From: a virus
Length of the DNA: 23,714 bases
Direction: 5' to 3' (one strand)
Virus record (IMG/VR): IMGVR_UViG_3300047510_000269
Span: 1-23,714 of that record
How positions within the stretch are numbered: position 1 is the first letter of the stretch; each line of letters starts with the position of its first letter. The position numbers and the translations under genes were made by a program. Below the pieces are notes generated by a model. It was given only the letters and a program-made list of their open reading frames with translations. It did no database searches and was not told the DNA's origin. Positions 18,228 to 23,661 of this stretch are shown here, piece after piece.

Positions 18228-18235
18228 TATTTATT
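18228..18235 (-). promoter_or_regulatory. Late-promoter-like motif AATAAATA
   Basis: AATAAATA followed by ATAATAG on the minus strand lies in the 40-base gap between the large terminase stop and the HNH gene start (18196). It shares ATAAATAATA with the motif on the other side of the HNH gene, so the gene is bracketed by near-duplicate promoter-like sequences. Confidence 0.55.
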
Positions 18236-18236
18236 C

Positions 18237-19676
18237 TTAATATATCATGTGATCACTTTCTTCAGTGTCACCATTGATGATCTCTTCCCAACTTGGTCCA
18301 CCTGGATACAATGGGCTTTCAGGCTTGTATTTGTTTGCAGGATCACCCATGTTTGCGAAACGTCTATCCATACCAACGTACTCTGCAAAACTTTGTTCAT
18401 GTGTTATGGGGAACAAGTGATGTATGCCATAACGCAATGCATCACCAAGACCGTCTATGTGTGCATATTTTTGTTCAGTATATTTGACGAGGCGTTTGCG
18501 ACTTGCATCTTCGAAATGATATGTCTGCAATGCATCTAACAACATCTTGTCGTCGGTGCGTACTCTTAACCTATCACTGTTGATAAAAGCATTAACAGTA
18601 TTATCAGTATCACTAACAAGAGGATTGCTTTTGCGACTGTTGACAATTGTAAAACCGTATTTTTCCAATATGATACGATCTGTGATTCCGAAAGGGCTAG
18701 TTGTGTCACGATTGACTTGAGTACCTGACATGTCAATAATACTGAAGAGTCTACGCTTGGGGAAGTCTTGACGTATCGCATCAGCAATACCTTCTGTCGA
18801 GCAATCAGGTATAGCATATGATTTAAGAATCTGCATCGTGCCATTCTTTTCTCCTGGTCTTGTGACTTGTGCGACTACTGCACACATGACACGTTTGTTG
18901 AAGTCATGAAATGTATATAGATCACCACCACGATCGGTAATGTCGTCACTACAATGTTTGTGTTTGTCAAATGTATAATAGAACTGATCAGCAACACTTT
19001 CCCATGCGCATAGATAATCTTGCGCAAATTTCAATGGGCTTAATATGCGTTTTTGTTCTTCGATGTACGTTTTGTTACCTGAACGCATTTGTTCATAATT
19101 GTAGTGCCGTACGATGTACTTTTCGGGCCTTTCAAGAGCCATCTTGAATAGGTCGTACAGTGGTCCTGTGCCATTGGGCGTGGATATGACGATAAGCCTA
19201 CCTTGGCTATCTGGTTGGCCCACACTAGGACGCAAACGGTTTGTGATCTCTTGTAATGTGTCTGAGGTATATAGTGCTGCTTCGTCAGCGACCCATACAC
19301 CTACGTTGAGACCGCGTAAGTTCTCACGTTGTTCTGCACTCTTGCAACGAATGAAGACGCCGTTAGGAAATTTTATAGTCAACTCACTGTTATTGATATC
19401 GATACCATCACGTAAGTTGAAATGGTTCATGCAACTTTTCTTTAATGGTTCCCATATCAAACTCTTGATCATGGCACCTGTTGGTGCTGAATATATTATG
19501 TCTTTGTTTTTGTGATAGCGAACGTCAGTGGCAAAGATAGGCAATGCTATGCTTGCTAAGAATGTCTTTCCGCTACCAACAGGCACGATATGGATACAAT
19601 GCTTGTCACTGTCAAGCATGTCTTTGAGTAAAGTACTCTGTTCACCAAATAATGGTATATCAATCTTTGTTGGCAT
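18237..19676 (-). CDS. terL: Terminase large subunit, 479 aa
   Basis: Packaging motor ATPase plus headful nuclease that docks on the portal. ATPase: Walker A VPVGSGKT (31-38), Walker B VGVWVADE (125-132) with catalytic E132, coupling motif ISTPNG (164-169). Nuclease (RNase H-like): D258 in FHDFN, D315 in IIDMSG, D412 in GLGDALRYG, the three acidic metal ligands. The length is normal. It starts at ATG 19676 inside the small-subunit gene (17-base overlap), so translation is coupled. The gene is uninterrupted, with no intron or intein, although it is followed directly by an HNH homing gene. Confidence 0.96.
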   Translation of the reverse strand: MPTKIDIPLFGEQSTLLKDMLDSDKHCIHIVPVGSGKTFLASIALPIFATDVRYHKNKDIIYSAPTGAMIKSLIWEPLKKSCMNHFNLRDGIDINNSELTIKFPNGVFIRCKSAEQRENLRGLNVGVWVADEAALYTSDTLQEITNRLRPSVGQPDSQGRLIVISTPNGTGPLYDLFKMALERPEKYIVRHYNYEQMRSGNKTYIEEQKRILSPLKFAQDYLCAWESVADQFYYTFDKHKHCSDDITDRGGDLYTFHDFNKRVMCAVVAQVTRPGEKNGTMQILKSYAIPDCSTEGIADAIRQDFPKRRLFSIIDMSGTQVNRDTTSPFGITDRIILEKYGFTIVNSRKSNPLVSDTDNTVNAFINSDRLRVRTDDKMLLDALQTYHFEDASRKRLVKYTEQKYAHIDGLGDALRYGIHHLFPITHEQSFAEYVGMDRRFANMGDPANKYKPESPLYPGGPSWEEIINGDTEESDHMIY

Positions 19677-20013
19677 CAGTTGTTATAGTTACCGGTATGT
19701 TTGACCAGTCTGCTAATTCACGCTGTGGAAAAACGAATTGCGCACCAACAGTCTCGCCATTGCTTGTGACATCAACTTTGTCTGCGACAACTTTACCAAG
19801 TATGGTCTTCTCATAATCTCTGACTGCTTGCCAATCTTGTCTGACCATGCTTTCCATGTAATGCTCTGCAAGCAATTGCTCAAAGCGTTTTCCAGTGGTG
19901 CGTTGTATTTGCTTGAGAATCTCTGAACCACTCAGTTTTTGTATCATTCCCTTCTTGCGTCCCGCACCAGGGCGTGCGCCCCCACGATTCGATTTCTTTT
20001 GTTCTTCTAACAT
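19660..20013 (-). CDS. terS: Terminase small subunit (probable), 117 aa
   Basis: Likely the DNA-recognition partner of the large terminase. It begins KKSNRGGARPGAGRKKGMIQ, the Gly-Ala-Arg-Pro-Gly-Ala-Gly-Arg-Lys motif at the N-terminus of many phage small terminases. A helical segment follows (SGSEILKQIQRTTGKRFEQL, HYMESMVRQDWQAVRDYEKT) of the kind that oligomerises in this family. Position, size and the 17-base overlap with the large subunit support the call. The start at ATG 20013 has GGGAG upstream. Confidence 0.85.
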   Translation of the reverse strand: MLEEQKKSNRGGARPGAGRKKGMIQKLSGSEILKQIQRTTGKRFEQLLAEHYMESMVRQDWQAVRDYEKTILGKVVADKVDVTSNGETVGAQFVFPQRELADWSNIPVTITTDANKD

Positions 20014-20027
20014 TTATAATGCTCCCA

Positions 20028-20243
20028 TCACTTTTTATCAATTTTAGTGGCACTATATCTGCCACAACAGGCTGTTGCGAGTTCGTAGCCATGTATGGTA
20101 AGTCTATCACTGACTGCTTGTTTGACATCGTTGAATTGCTCCTTTGTCATGAATGGCATATATTTTAAATTACGAACCTTGAGAAGGATCTGTTTCTCAT
20201 CCATGTTCTTTATGCGATTGATCTCTACAAGATGTTCGTACAT
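20028..20243 (-). CDS. Hypothetical protein, 71 aa
   Basis: Small basic protein (YEHLVEINRIKNMDEKQILL, FNDVKQAVSDRLTIHGYEL, then ACCGRYSATKIDKK). It is predicted helical, with a Cys-Cys near the C-terminus. No family is recognised. The start at 20243 overlaps the upstream stop by one base (TGATG). It lies immediately upstream of the small terminase, so it may be part of the packaging transcription unit. Confidence 0.6.
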   Translation of the reverse strand: MYEHLVEINRIKNMDEKQILLKVRNLKYMPFMTKEQFNDVKQAVSDRLTIHGYELATACCGRYSATKIDKK

Positions 20244-20545
20244 CAGATCACACCTTCGTCACGCAATATCTTTTGTGCCCATGTAAGTCCTGCAGGGCCT
20301 CCCCATAACAAGTATGCTTGCGTACCTTTAGTGTTCTCGCCTGGCTTGTAATAAACTCTTGCACGGCTCAAGAACTGATATGTGCGCATCACAGTCTCTA
20401 GACTAACTGCTTCACGCTTTGCAAACTGATTGGCACGTGCTAATCCTACTTGTGTGCCACCTTTATTGCTAGGCGTGCTTTCGTCACGCATCTTGAGACC
20501 GCGCTTGGCATTGTTTGCCATTTGTTCTGTAGGCCGGTAACTCAT
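20243..20545 (-). CDS. Conserved phage GGT-VGxxRA / LLWGG domain protein, 100 aa
   Basis: The sequence holds a pattern I recognise from many phage head- and packaging-module proteins, alone or fused to larger ones. It has NAKRGLKMRDESTPSNKGGT, then QVGLARANQFAKREAVSLET, VMRTYQFLSRARVYYKPGEN and a final LLWGGPAGLTWAQKIL. The general form is RG...R-x-K...GGT-x-VG-x-xRA...L...LLWGG-x-AG-x-xWA. Its biochemical role is not established to my knowledge; it may contact nucleic acid or other head proteins. The N-terminal ATGA overlaps the stop of the 49-aa gene and its own stop overlaps the next start. Confidence 0.75.
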   Translation of the reverse strand: MSYRPTEQMANNAKRGLKMRDESTPSNKGGTQVGLARANQFAKREAVSLETVMRTYQFLSRARVYYKPGENTKGTQAYLLWGGPAGLTWAQKILRDEGVI

Positions 20546-20691
20546 TTCTTTTTCACTGGCGTGCAGACATCTCTGCCTTTAACAGTGCCACTATAGCGAT
20601 AGCCTGGCCAACATGCTTTATTGTCAGCGCCAACTTTCTTGCCTTGCTGATTTGTCTGTGGTAATTTTATAGGTTTAGTTGTGTTTTTCAT
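20542..20691 (-). CDS. Small basic protein, 49 aa
   Basis: This short ORF fills the gap between two genes with ATGA overlaps at both ends (start 20691 within the upstream stop; stop within the next start), which strongly supports translation. It encodes MKNTTKPIKLPQTNQQGKKV, then GADNKACWPGYRYSGTVKGR and DVCTPVKKK. It is very basic, with two Cys (C27, C43) framing a WPGYRY core. No family is recognised; it could be a nucleic-acid-binding or structural accessory. Confidence 0.65.
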   Translation of the reverse strand: MKNTTKPIKLPQTNQQGKKVGADNKACWPGYRYSGTVKGRDVCTPVKKK

Positions 20692-21062
20692 ACGTATACT
20701 TTCTCCCAATCATCTGGATTATCTGTTGGATCTAGACCATCGTATAATGTCTTATCACTAGTGTCTAGTTTGCTCTTGTACTTCAGTGTACCGAACACAC
20801 TTAACAACTTTTGATTGTTTTGCTTCCATTGTTCTACGATCTGTTCATAACGATCACTGCCAAGAATCAATTTCAATTGTGTCTTGCAATCTGTGACAGT
20901 AGGATTTATATCGAACTTGCTTTCTTCGATCTGATACATGAAGTCCATGCAACGGTCTAACTCGATATCGTGCATGTACACACTGAGTTCGGTGACCATC
21001 TTGTTCATGATATCGACCTTCTTGTTATCGAATTTACGATTCCAAACGTCTGTGGCAAACAT
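20688..21062 (-). CDS. Hypothetical protein, 124 aa
   Basis: This 124-aa, mainly helical protein (KKVDIMNKMVTELSVYMHDI, FDINPTVTDCKTQLKLILGS) ends in a polar acidic tail (DGLDPTDNPDDWEKVYV). There is no recognisable domain, signal peptide or membrane segment. It is coupled on both sides: start TGATG with the 88-aa gene, stop ATGA with the 49-aa gene. It belongs to the small-gene block upstream of the terminase genes. Confidence 0.65.
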   Translation of the reverse strand: MFATDVWNRKFDNKKVDIMNKMVTELSVYMHDIELDRCMDFMYQIEESKFDINPTVTDCKTQLKLILGSDRYEQIVEQWKQNNQKLLSVFGTLKYKSKLDTSDKTLYDGLDPTDNPDDWEKVYV

Positions 21063-21328
21063 CAGTGTACGCTCCCTTTATCGTTTGTTTCTTCTTTTGA
21101 ATTAGCGACCATCTCATTGACACTTTGCTCAGTCAATAAACTGCCTAGAAAGTTATACACGCTTTCCATGGCAAGTATAGTAAAGTCTACGCCACGCTTG
21201 TCATCACTGTCCATATCAGTGACATCGATGTTCTTGGCATTATCTAATGCTTGTCTAACTTCTGTCATCAGTGGTTGCACTGTTACCCACACGATGCCAT
21301 CTTCTGCTCTTACCATTTTATAGTTCAT
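21062..21328 (-). CDS. Hypothetical protein, 88 aa
   Basis: Small acidic protein (MVRAEDGIVWVTVQPLMTEV, then LTEQSVNEMVANSKEETNDK). A short beta-rich N-terminus is followed by helices around 40-75. I do not recognise a family. The start at ATG 21328 lies inside the end of the upstream gene (11-base overlap), with AAGGAGAAAACAA upstream as a good ribosome site. The stop overlaps the next start. Confidence 0.65.
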   Translation of the reverse strand: MNYKMVRAEDGIVWVTVQPLMTEVRQALDNAKNIDVTDMDSDDKRGVDFTILAMESVYNFLGSLLTEQSVNEMVANSKEETNDKGSVH

Positions 21329-21896
21329 TTGTTTTCTCCTTGAATTGTTCTATAGTTATGTTAGTGAAATTCTTCATGTCAATGTTTGGAGTATAGTTAT
21401 TACCATTGACTCTTATGAAGTTAACGTCTTTATACTGACGCATTATCCTAGTCAATCTAGTCTGCCATACTGGAGGCAAACTATAGTGACTTTCTTTGTT
21501 ATAATTCTGTGTGTTAGAATAGACATTGTTAGTAGTGTAATCTATGCCTATCATGTATATGTTCTTGTGACCATTTTGGCATGCTACCAAGATAGCACTG
21601 TTGCCGCTATCATAACCTTCTTTGTAACCATAATGTATGATCTTGTAATGTTTTTTCAGTTCATGATTGTCAAAATGGCTATGTCCCTGTATGTACAATT
21701 CTGTCTTGAGATAAACTTCATTTTTCAGTATCTCATAAATCATGTTAGGATCAACTGCTACAAGATTGTCAGGAACATGGTCACGATATAGTGCATTGCA
21801 CCCATACGTAGTGAATATGTCTTGCAATTGGTTCAAGTCAAACTGTAATCTTGACTTGCCATTGCCTATGATCAATGCATTACTTTTTCTTGCCAT
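21318..21896 (-). CDS. DUF115/MptE-like Rossmann-fold protein, 192 aa
   Basis: The start is taken at ATG 21896 (MARKSNALIIGNGKSR), because upstream codons are already used in another frame by the 47-aa gene. The N-terminal IIGNGKSR followed by YGCNALYRDHVPDNLVAVDP, and the later YDSGNSAILVACQNGHKNIY with MIGIDY, match the DUF115/MptE-like layout. That layout is a G-x-G/N-x-S nucleotide-type loop, then PD-x-x-VAVD, then a GIDY strand. Relatives are linked to sugar or pterin nucleotide chemistry and occur in phages without known role. It could modify a glycan or small molecule, but no substrate can be named. It overlaps genes on both sides (17 and 11 bases). Confidence 0.65.
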   Translation of the reverse strand: MARKSNALIIGNGKSRLQFDLNQLQDIFTTYGCNALYRDHVPDNLVAVDPNMIYEILKNEVYLKTELYIQGHSHFDNHELKKHYKIIHYGYKEGYDSGNSAILVACQNGHKNIYMIGIDYTTNNVYSNTQNYNKESHYSLPPVWQTRLTRIMRQYKDVNFIRVNGNNYTPNIDMKNFTNITIEQFKEKTNEL

Positions 21897-22023
21897 AGCC
21901 ACTAGCGTAGATCGCTTTACCTTGTTTCTCGGCATCTTCACGTTTGCGGTAAACTTTACCACTGTCTCCCCAACGATAACCTATCGTTTTACCACTAGTG
22001 TTTTTGACTTCTTTTACTGGCAT
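21880..22023 (-). CDS. Small basic conserved phage protein, 47 aa
   Basis: This ORF is MPVKEVKNTSGKTIGYRWGD, then SGKVYRKREDAEKQGKAIYA and SGYGKKK. The pattern W-G-x-SGK-x-Y-x-x-R-x-x-AEKQG-x-AIYASGY is a small conserved phage/bacterial protein I recognise by sequence but without known function. It explains why the longer frame of the next gene (start at 21962) is rejected. It starts at ATG 22023, just after the stop of the zinc-finger-like gene (22026), and overlaps the DUF115-like gene by 17 bases. Confidence 0.75.
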   Translation of the reverse strand: MPVKEVKNTSGKTIGYRWGDSGKVYRKREDAEKQGKAIYASGYGKKK

Positions 22024-22025
22024 GT

Positions 22026-22217
22026 TCAATCCTCAAGATCACGTTTCTTTTTAGGCCCCAGACAATTACCTATATGGCGTATCATTTCTAATCGTATAGT
22101 CTGGTAATGTTTAGTGCAGTCCGGACATTTATAACCTACTACAAACCAACCATTCTTTTTACGCTGATGTAAGCGTATCCAATAGTCTGGTATGTCACTG
22201 TCGGTATATTTTGTCAT
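22026..22217 (-). CDS. Small Cys/His zinc-finger-like protein, 63 aa
   Basis: This 63-aa protein (DIPDYWIRLHQRKKNGWFVV, then GYKCPDCTKHYQTIRLEM, IRHIGNC) has one C-x2-C...H-x3-C set: C31, C34, H48, C52. This would make a single C2HC zinc finger, so a nucleic-acid-binding or regulatory role is plausible. The basic C-terminus (GPKKKRDLED) agrees. The start at 22217 has no Shine-Dalgarno site and lies inside a perfect palindrome with a NATAAATA motif five bases upstream, so translation may be leaderless or structure-controlled. Confidence 0.7.
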   Translation of the reverse strand: MTKYTDSDIPDYWIRLHQRKKNGWFVVGYKCPDCTKHYQTIRLEMIRHIGNCLGPKKKRDLED

Positions 22218-22231
22218 AAAGTATTTATGAC
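22213..22231 (-). promoter_or_regulatory. 19-base palindrome over the start of the 63-aa gene
   Basis: GTCATAAA-GTA-TTTATGAC is a perfect inverted repeat with 8-base arms. It contains the ATG (22215-22217) and a CATAAATA motif (22222-22229). It could be an operator or an mRNA hairpin blocking the start, and it coincides with a promoter-like sequence. Confidence 0.5.
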
Positions 22232-22263
22232 ACGATGAATAAAACGTATATGAAATATTGATA

Positions 22264-22291
22264 GTTGATCAACGGTATTTTATAAAATACC
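22264..22291. promoter_or_regulatory. Adjacent palindromes GTTGATCAAC and GGTATTTTATAAAATACC
   Basis: In the 94-base gap before the 63-aa gene, GTTGATCAAC (22264-22273) and an 18-base perfect palindrome (22274-22291) stand directly next to each other. No U-tract follows on the minus strand, so a standard terminator is unlikely. Regulator binding or a processing site fits better. Confidence 0.45.
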
Positions 22292-22311
22292 TTTCTCAAT
22301 AAACAATAGTT

Positions 22312-22737
22312 TTATAGACTGAAAAGACGTTGACGGAATTCTAGTTTCTCTATGTTACCTACGCCAGGCTGTAGATTGAGTCCTCTAACAGCGTCATAGA
22401 TCAACTCCATGTTTGCTGATATGTTCTCTAATGCATCCATCTGTATCTGGCTGAAGTCGTTTTGATTACCGAACATGATATTGTTCAATAGTCCTGATAT
22501 AAATGTTTCAGGTGTGTTCCATCCATCTTTACCCTTAGGTAATGTCTGTGTGCGTTTTCTATACCATTGATTGATGATATTCTGCACTTCACGATCACGA
22601 TTCTTTGATAGTTCTCCCATGAGGCTAAGATATCTGATCAGTTCTGCTTGCACTAGATCCATGTCGGACTTATCTATCTTGTTATATTGAGTTTTTGCCT
22701 GAGTTGTTTTCGGGTCATAATTGATTTGTTTTGCCAT
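22312..22737 (-). CDS. Hypothetical protein, 141 aa
   Basis: First gene of the leftward cluster. This 141-aa, charged and largely helical protein (YDPKTTQAKTQYNKIDKSDM, LVQAELIRYLSLMGELSKNR, then IINQWYRKRTQTLPKGKDGW, MDALENISANMELIYDAV) has no recognisable domain. The start at ATG 22737 follows TATAAT and AATAAATA motifs; the ribosome site is weak (CAGAGATATAACTC). A 94-base palindrome-rich gap follows it. Confidence 0.65.
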   Translation of the reverse strand: MAKQINYDPKTTQAKTQYNKIDKSDMDLVQAELIRYLSLMGELSKNRDREVQNIINQWYRKRTQTLPKGKDGWNTPETFISGLLNNIMFGNQNDFSQIQMDALENISANMELIYDAVRGLNLQPGVGNIEKLEFRQRLFSL

Positions 22738-22762
22738 GAGTTATATCTCTGATATTATGTTC

Positions 22763-22793
22763 TATTTATTATAACTCACATATTTGTTCATTT
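22763..22793 (-). promoter_or_regulatory. Promoter region for the leftward cluster
   Basis: On the minus strand TTATAATAAATAG combines a perfect TATAAT -10 box with the AATAAATA motif (22763-22770). A TTTAAA (4 of 6 matches to TTGACA) lies 17 bases upstream of TATAAT. Both a host sigma70 and a late-type reading are therefore possible, 26 bases before the 141-aa gene. Confidence 0.55.
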
Positions 22794-22796
22794 AAA

Positions 22797-22838
22797 GCGT
22801 CTCGGGCGAGACGCAACCCATCGCTATCGCTCTGGGTT
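22797..22838. repeat. Two consecutive stem-loops (GC-rich hairpin plus AACCCA/TGGGTT)
   Basis: GCGTCTCG-GG-CGAGACGC (22797-22814) is a perfect 8-base-arm hairpin, the most GC-rich one in the gap. AACCCA and TGGGTT (815-820 and 833-838) enclose the direct repeat ATCGCT-ATCGCT. The plus strand continues with a T-rich stretch (TTTCTTTTTGTTTT), so a plus-strand terminator is possible although no plus-strand gene precedes it. Confidence 0.6.
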
Positions 22839-22918
22839 ATGATTTCTTTTTGTTTTATTGGCCAGGGGCAAATGATTAAATTACTTGGTGTTTATTTGTT
22901 TGTATTTGTTTTATGGAA

Positions 22919-22981
22919 CACATTATCTGAAGGTATAGGGGTAGATATAAAATCTACGACCCATACCAATCACATTATCTG
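22919..22981. repeat. 11-base direct repeat flanking a 36-base stem-loop
   Basis: CACATTATCTG occurs at 22919-22929 and 22971-22981. Between them GGTAT-A-GGG-GTAGAT / ATCTAC-GA-CCC-ATACC (22932-22967) forms a 14-bp stem with small bulges and an ATAAA loop. The arrangement resembles an iteron/hairpin pair or a short mobile repeat with target duplication. Confidence 0.55.
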
Positions 22982-22983
22982 TG

Positions 22984-23250
22984 AGGTGTTTTAGGTTCCA
23001 ACTCTTAGCATTTACCGTCGCGGATTGACTATATCAAACGCACCTGTTTGTCAGGCTGCTATCGTGTTCACTAATAACATAGACCGTTTGTTGGTGATTG
23101 TCTATGTCTAGTACAGGCCCTCTACCCTTATTTTACTATGACCTGTCGCATTGTTACCATTACGTCATGAGAAATGTTGTCTTGATTCAAGACTCATTTA
23201 AGGCATCCCTATTGGGGTAGTCTCATGATATAGTGTTGATCTTCACTAAC
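22984..23250 (+). ncRNA. Candidate structured RNA or origin segment
   Basis: Successive pairings: AGGTG/CACCT (22984-22988 with 23041-23045); CCTG/CAGG; ACATAGAC/GTCTATGT (23077-23084 with 23100-23107); ACAGG/CCTGT; a branched domain closed by TCATGAGA/TCTCATGA (23165-23172 with 23221-23228); and AGTG/CACT. The branched domain encloses GTCTTGA-T-TCAAGAC extended by AAATG/CATTT, plus an ATCCC/GGGGT hairpin. One G-U pair favours plus-strand RNA, but no promoter is clear and a DNA-level origin is equally possible. Confidence 0.35.
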
Positions 23251-23293
23251 ATACCGTCACACATCAGAACGGAGTTTTCATATTTTCTGCGTA

Positions 23294-23393
23294 ATATGGA
23301 ACGCATACGATCAATTGATTAGTGTTGTTTGAGTTGGTCTCTGAGTATTTTTGCTTTGTACATTTATCTATCTGATATTTACACGTTCCATAT
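23294..23393. repeat. 10-base inverted repeat ATATGGAACG / CGTTCCATAT
   Basis: Perfect arms at 23294-23303 and 23384-23393 are separated by 80 bases of AT-rich DNA. They could be paired binding sites for a dimeric regulator looping DNA, or the stem of a long hairpin. Confidence 0.45.
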
Positions 23394-23491
23394 AAAAATA
23401 TCGGTTTAAGAAGTGTTTTTTGGGGATTTTCGCCTATGTTGCACAAATACAACAGATTTTGGGTAGTTTTTTAGTGGAAAAAACTCGTTTA

Positions 23492-23547
23492 AAATCAACA
23501 ACTTACAGAACCTCAGGAAAAACAGTATATAAATCAATAACTTACAG
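23492..23547 (+). repeat. Direct repeats AAATCAAYAACTTACAG upstream of the rightward promoter
   Basis: Two 17-base copies (23492-23508 and 23531-23547) differ at one base and are 39 bases apart. The second ends 38 bases before the -35 box. AAATACAAC also occurs twice nearby. Their position suggests activator or repressor operators for the rightward promoter. Confidence 0.5.
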
Positions 23548-23585
23548 TTGTTGCGAAAATACAACGAAAAAAGTCGAAAAAACGC

Positions 23586-23614
23586 TTGACACAGGCATAC
23601 AGATTTGATACTAT
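23586..23614 (+). promoter_or_regulatory. Sigma70-type rightward promoter
   Basis: A perfect TTGACA (23586-23591), a 17-base spacer and TACTAT (23609-23614) form a strong host-type promoter. The transcript would begin near 23621 with a GTAGC/GCTAC hairpin (23622-23637). It reaches GAGGTG and ATG at 23662. It most likely drives early genes, away from the late cluster. Confidence 0.85.
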
Positions 23615-23661
23615 ATGTACTGTAGCAATGTCGCTACGAACTTTGACGACTGAGGTGACTT

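Larger units (their letters stand above)
22738..23661. other. 924-base non-coding divergent control region
   Basis: No convincing gene is present. The two ORFs of about 62 codons (23264-23452 minus, 23420-23608 plus) need TTG starts and have no ribosome sites. The region holds the leftward promoter, GC-rich hairpins, a multi-branched foldable segment (22919-23250), a 10-base inverted repeat (23294-23303 with 23384-23393), an A-rich stretch with direct repeats, and a rightward promoter. It separates the leftward late genes from a rightward gene, the usual site for an origin or regulatory switch. Confidence 0.7.

Noticed and set aside
18237-19676. Intein or intron in the large terminase, suggested by the adjacent HNH gene
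   Set aside because: Walker A, Walker B, coupling and all three nuclease motifs are continuous at normal spacing.
21897-21962. N-terminal extension of the DUF115-like gene (start at 21962)
   Set aside because: These codons are out of frame within the conserved 47-aa gene, and the family begins at MARKSNALIIGNG.
22274-22291. Rho-independent terminator at GGTATTTTATAAAATACC
   Set aside because: The stem is mostly A-T and is not followed by a U-tract on the transcribed strand.
22900-23260. tRNA genes among the hairpins of the control region
   Set aside because: I found no acceptor/T-loop arrangement with a GGTTCRAnYCC motif at proper spacing. The pairings do not form a cloverleaf of tRNA size.
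23264-23608. Two opposite ORFs of about 62 codons in the control region
   Set aside because: Both need TTG starts, have no ribosome sites, overlap each other and show no recognisable features.
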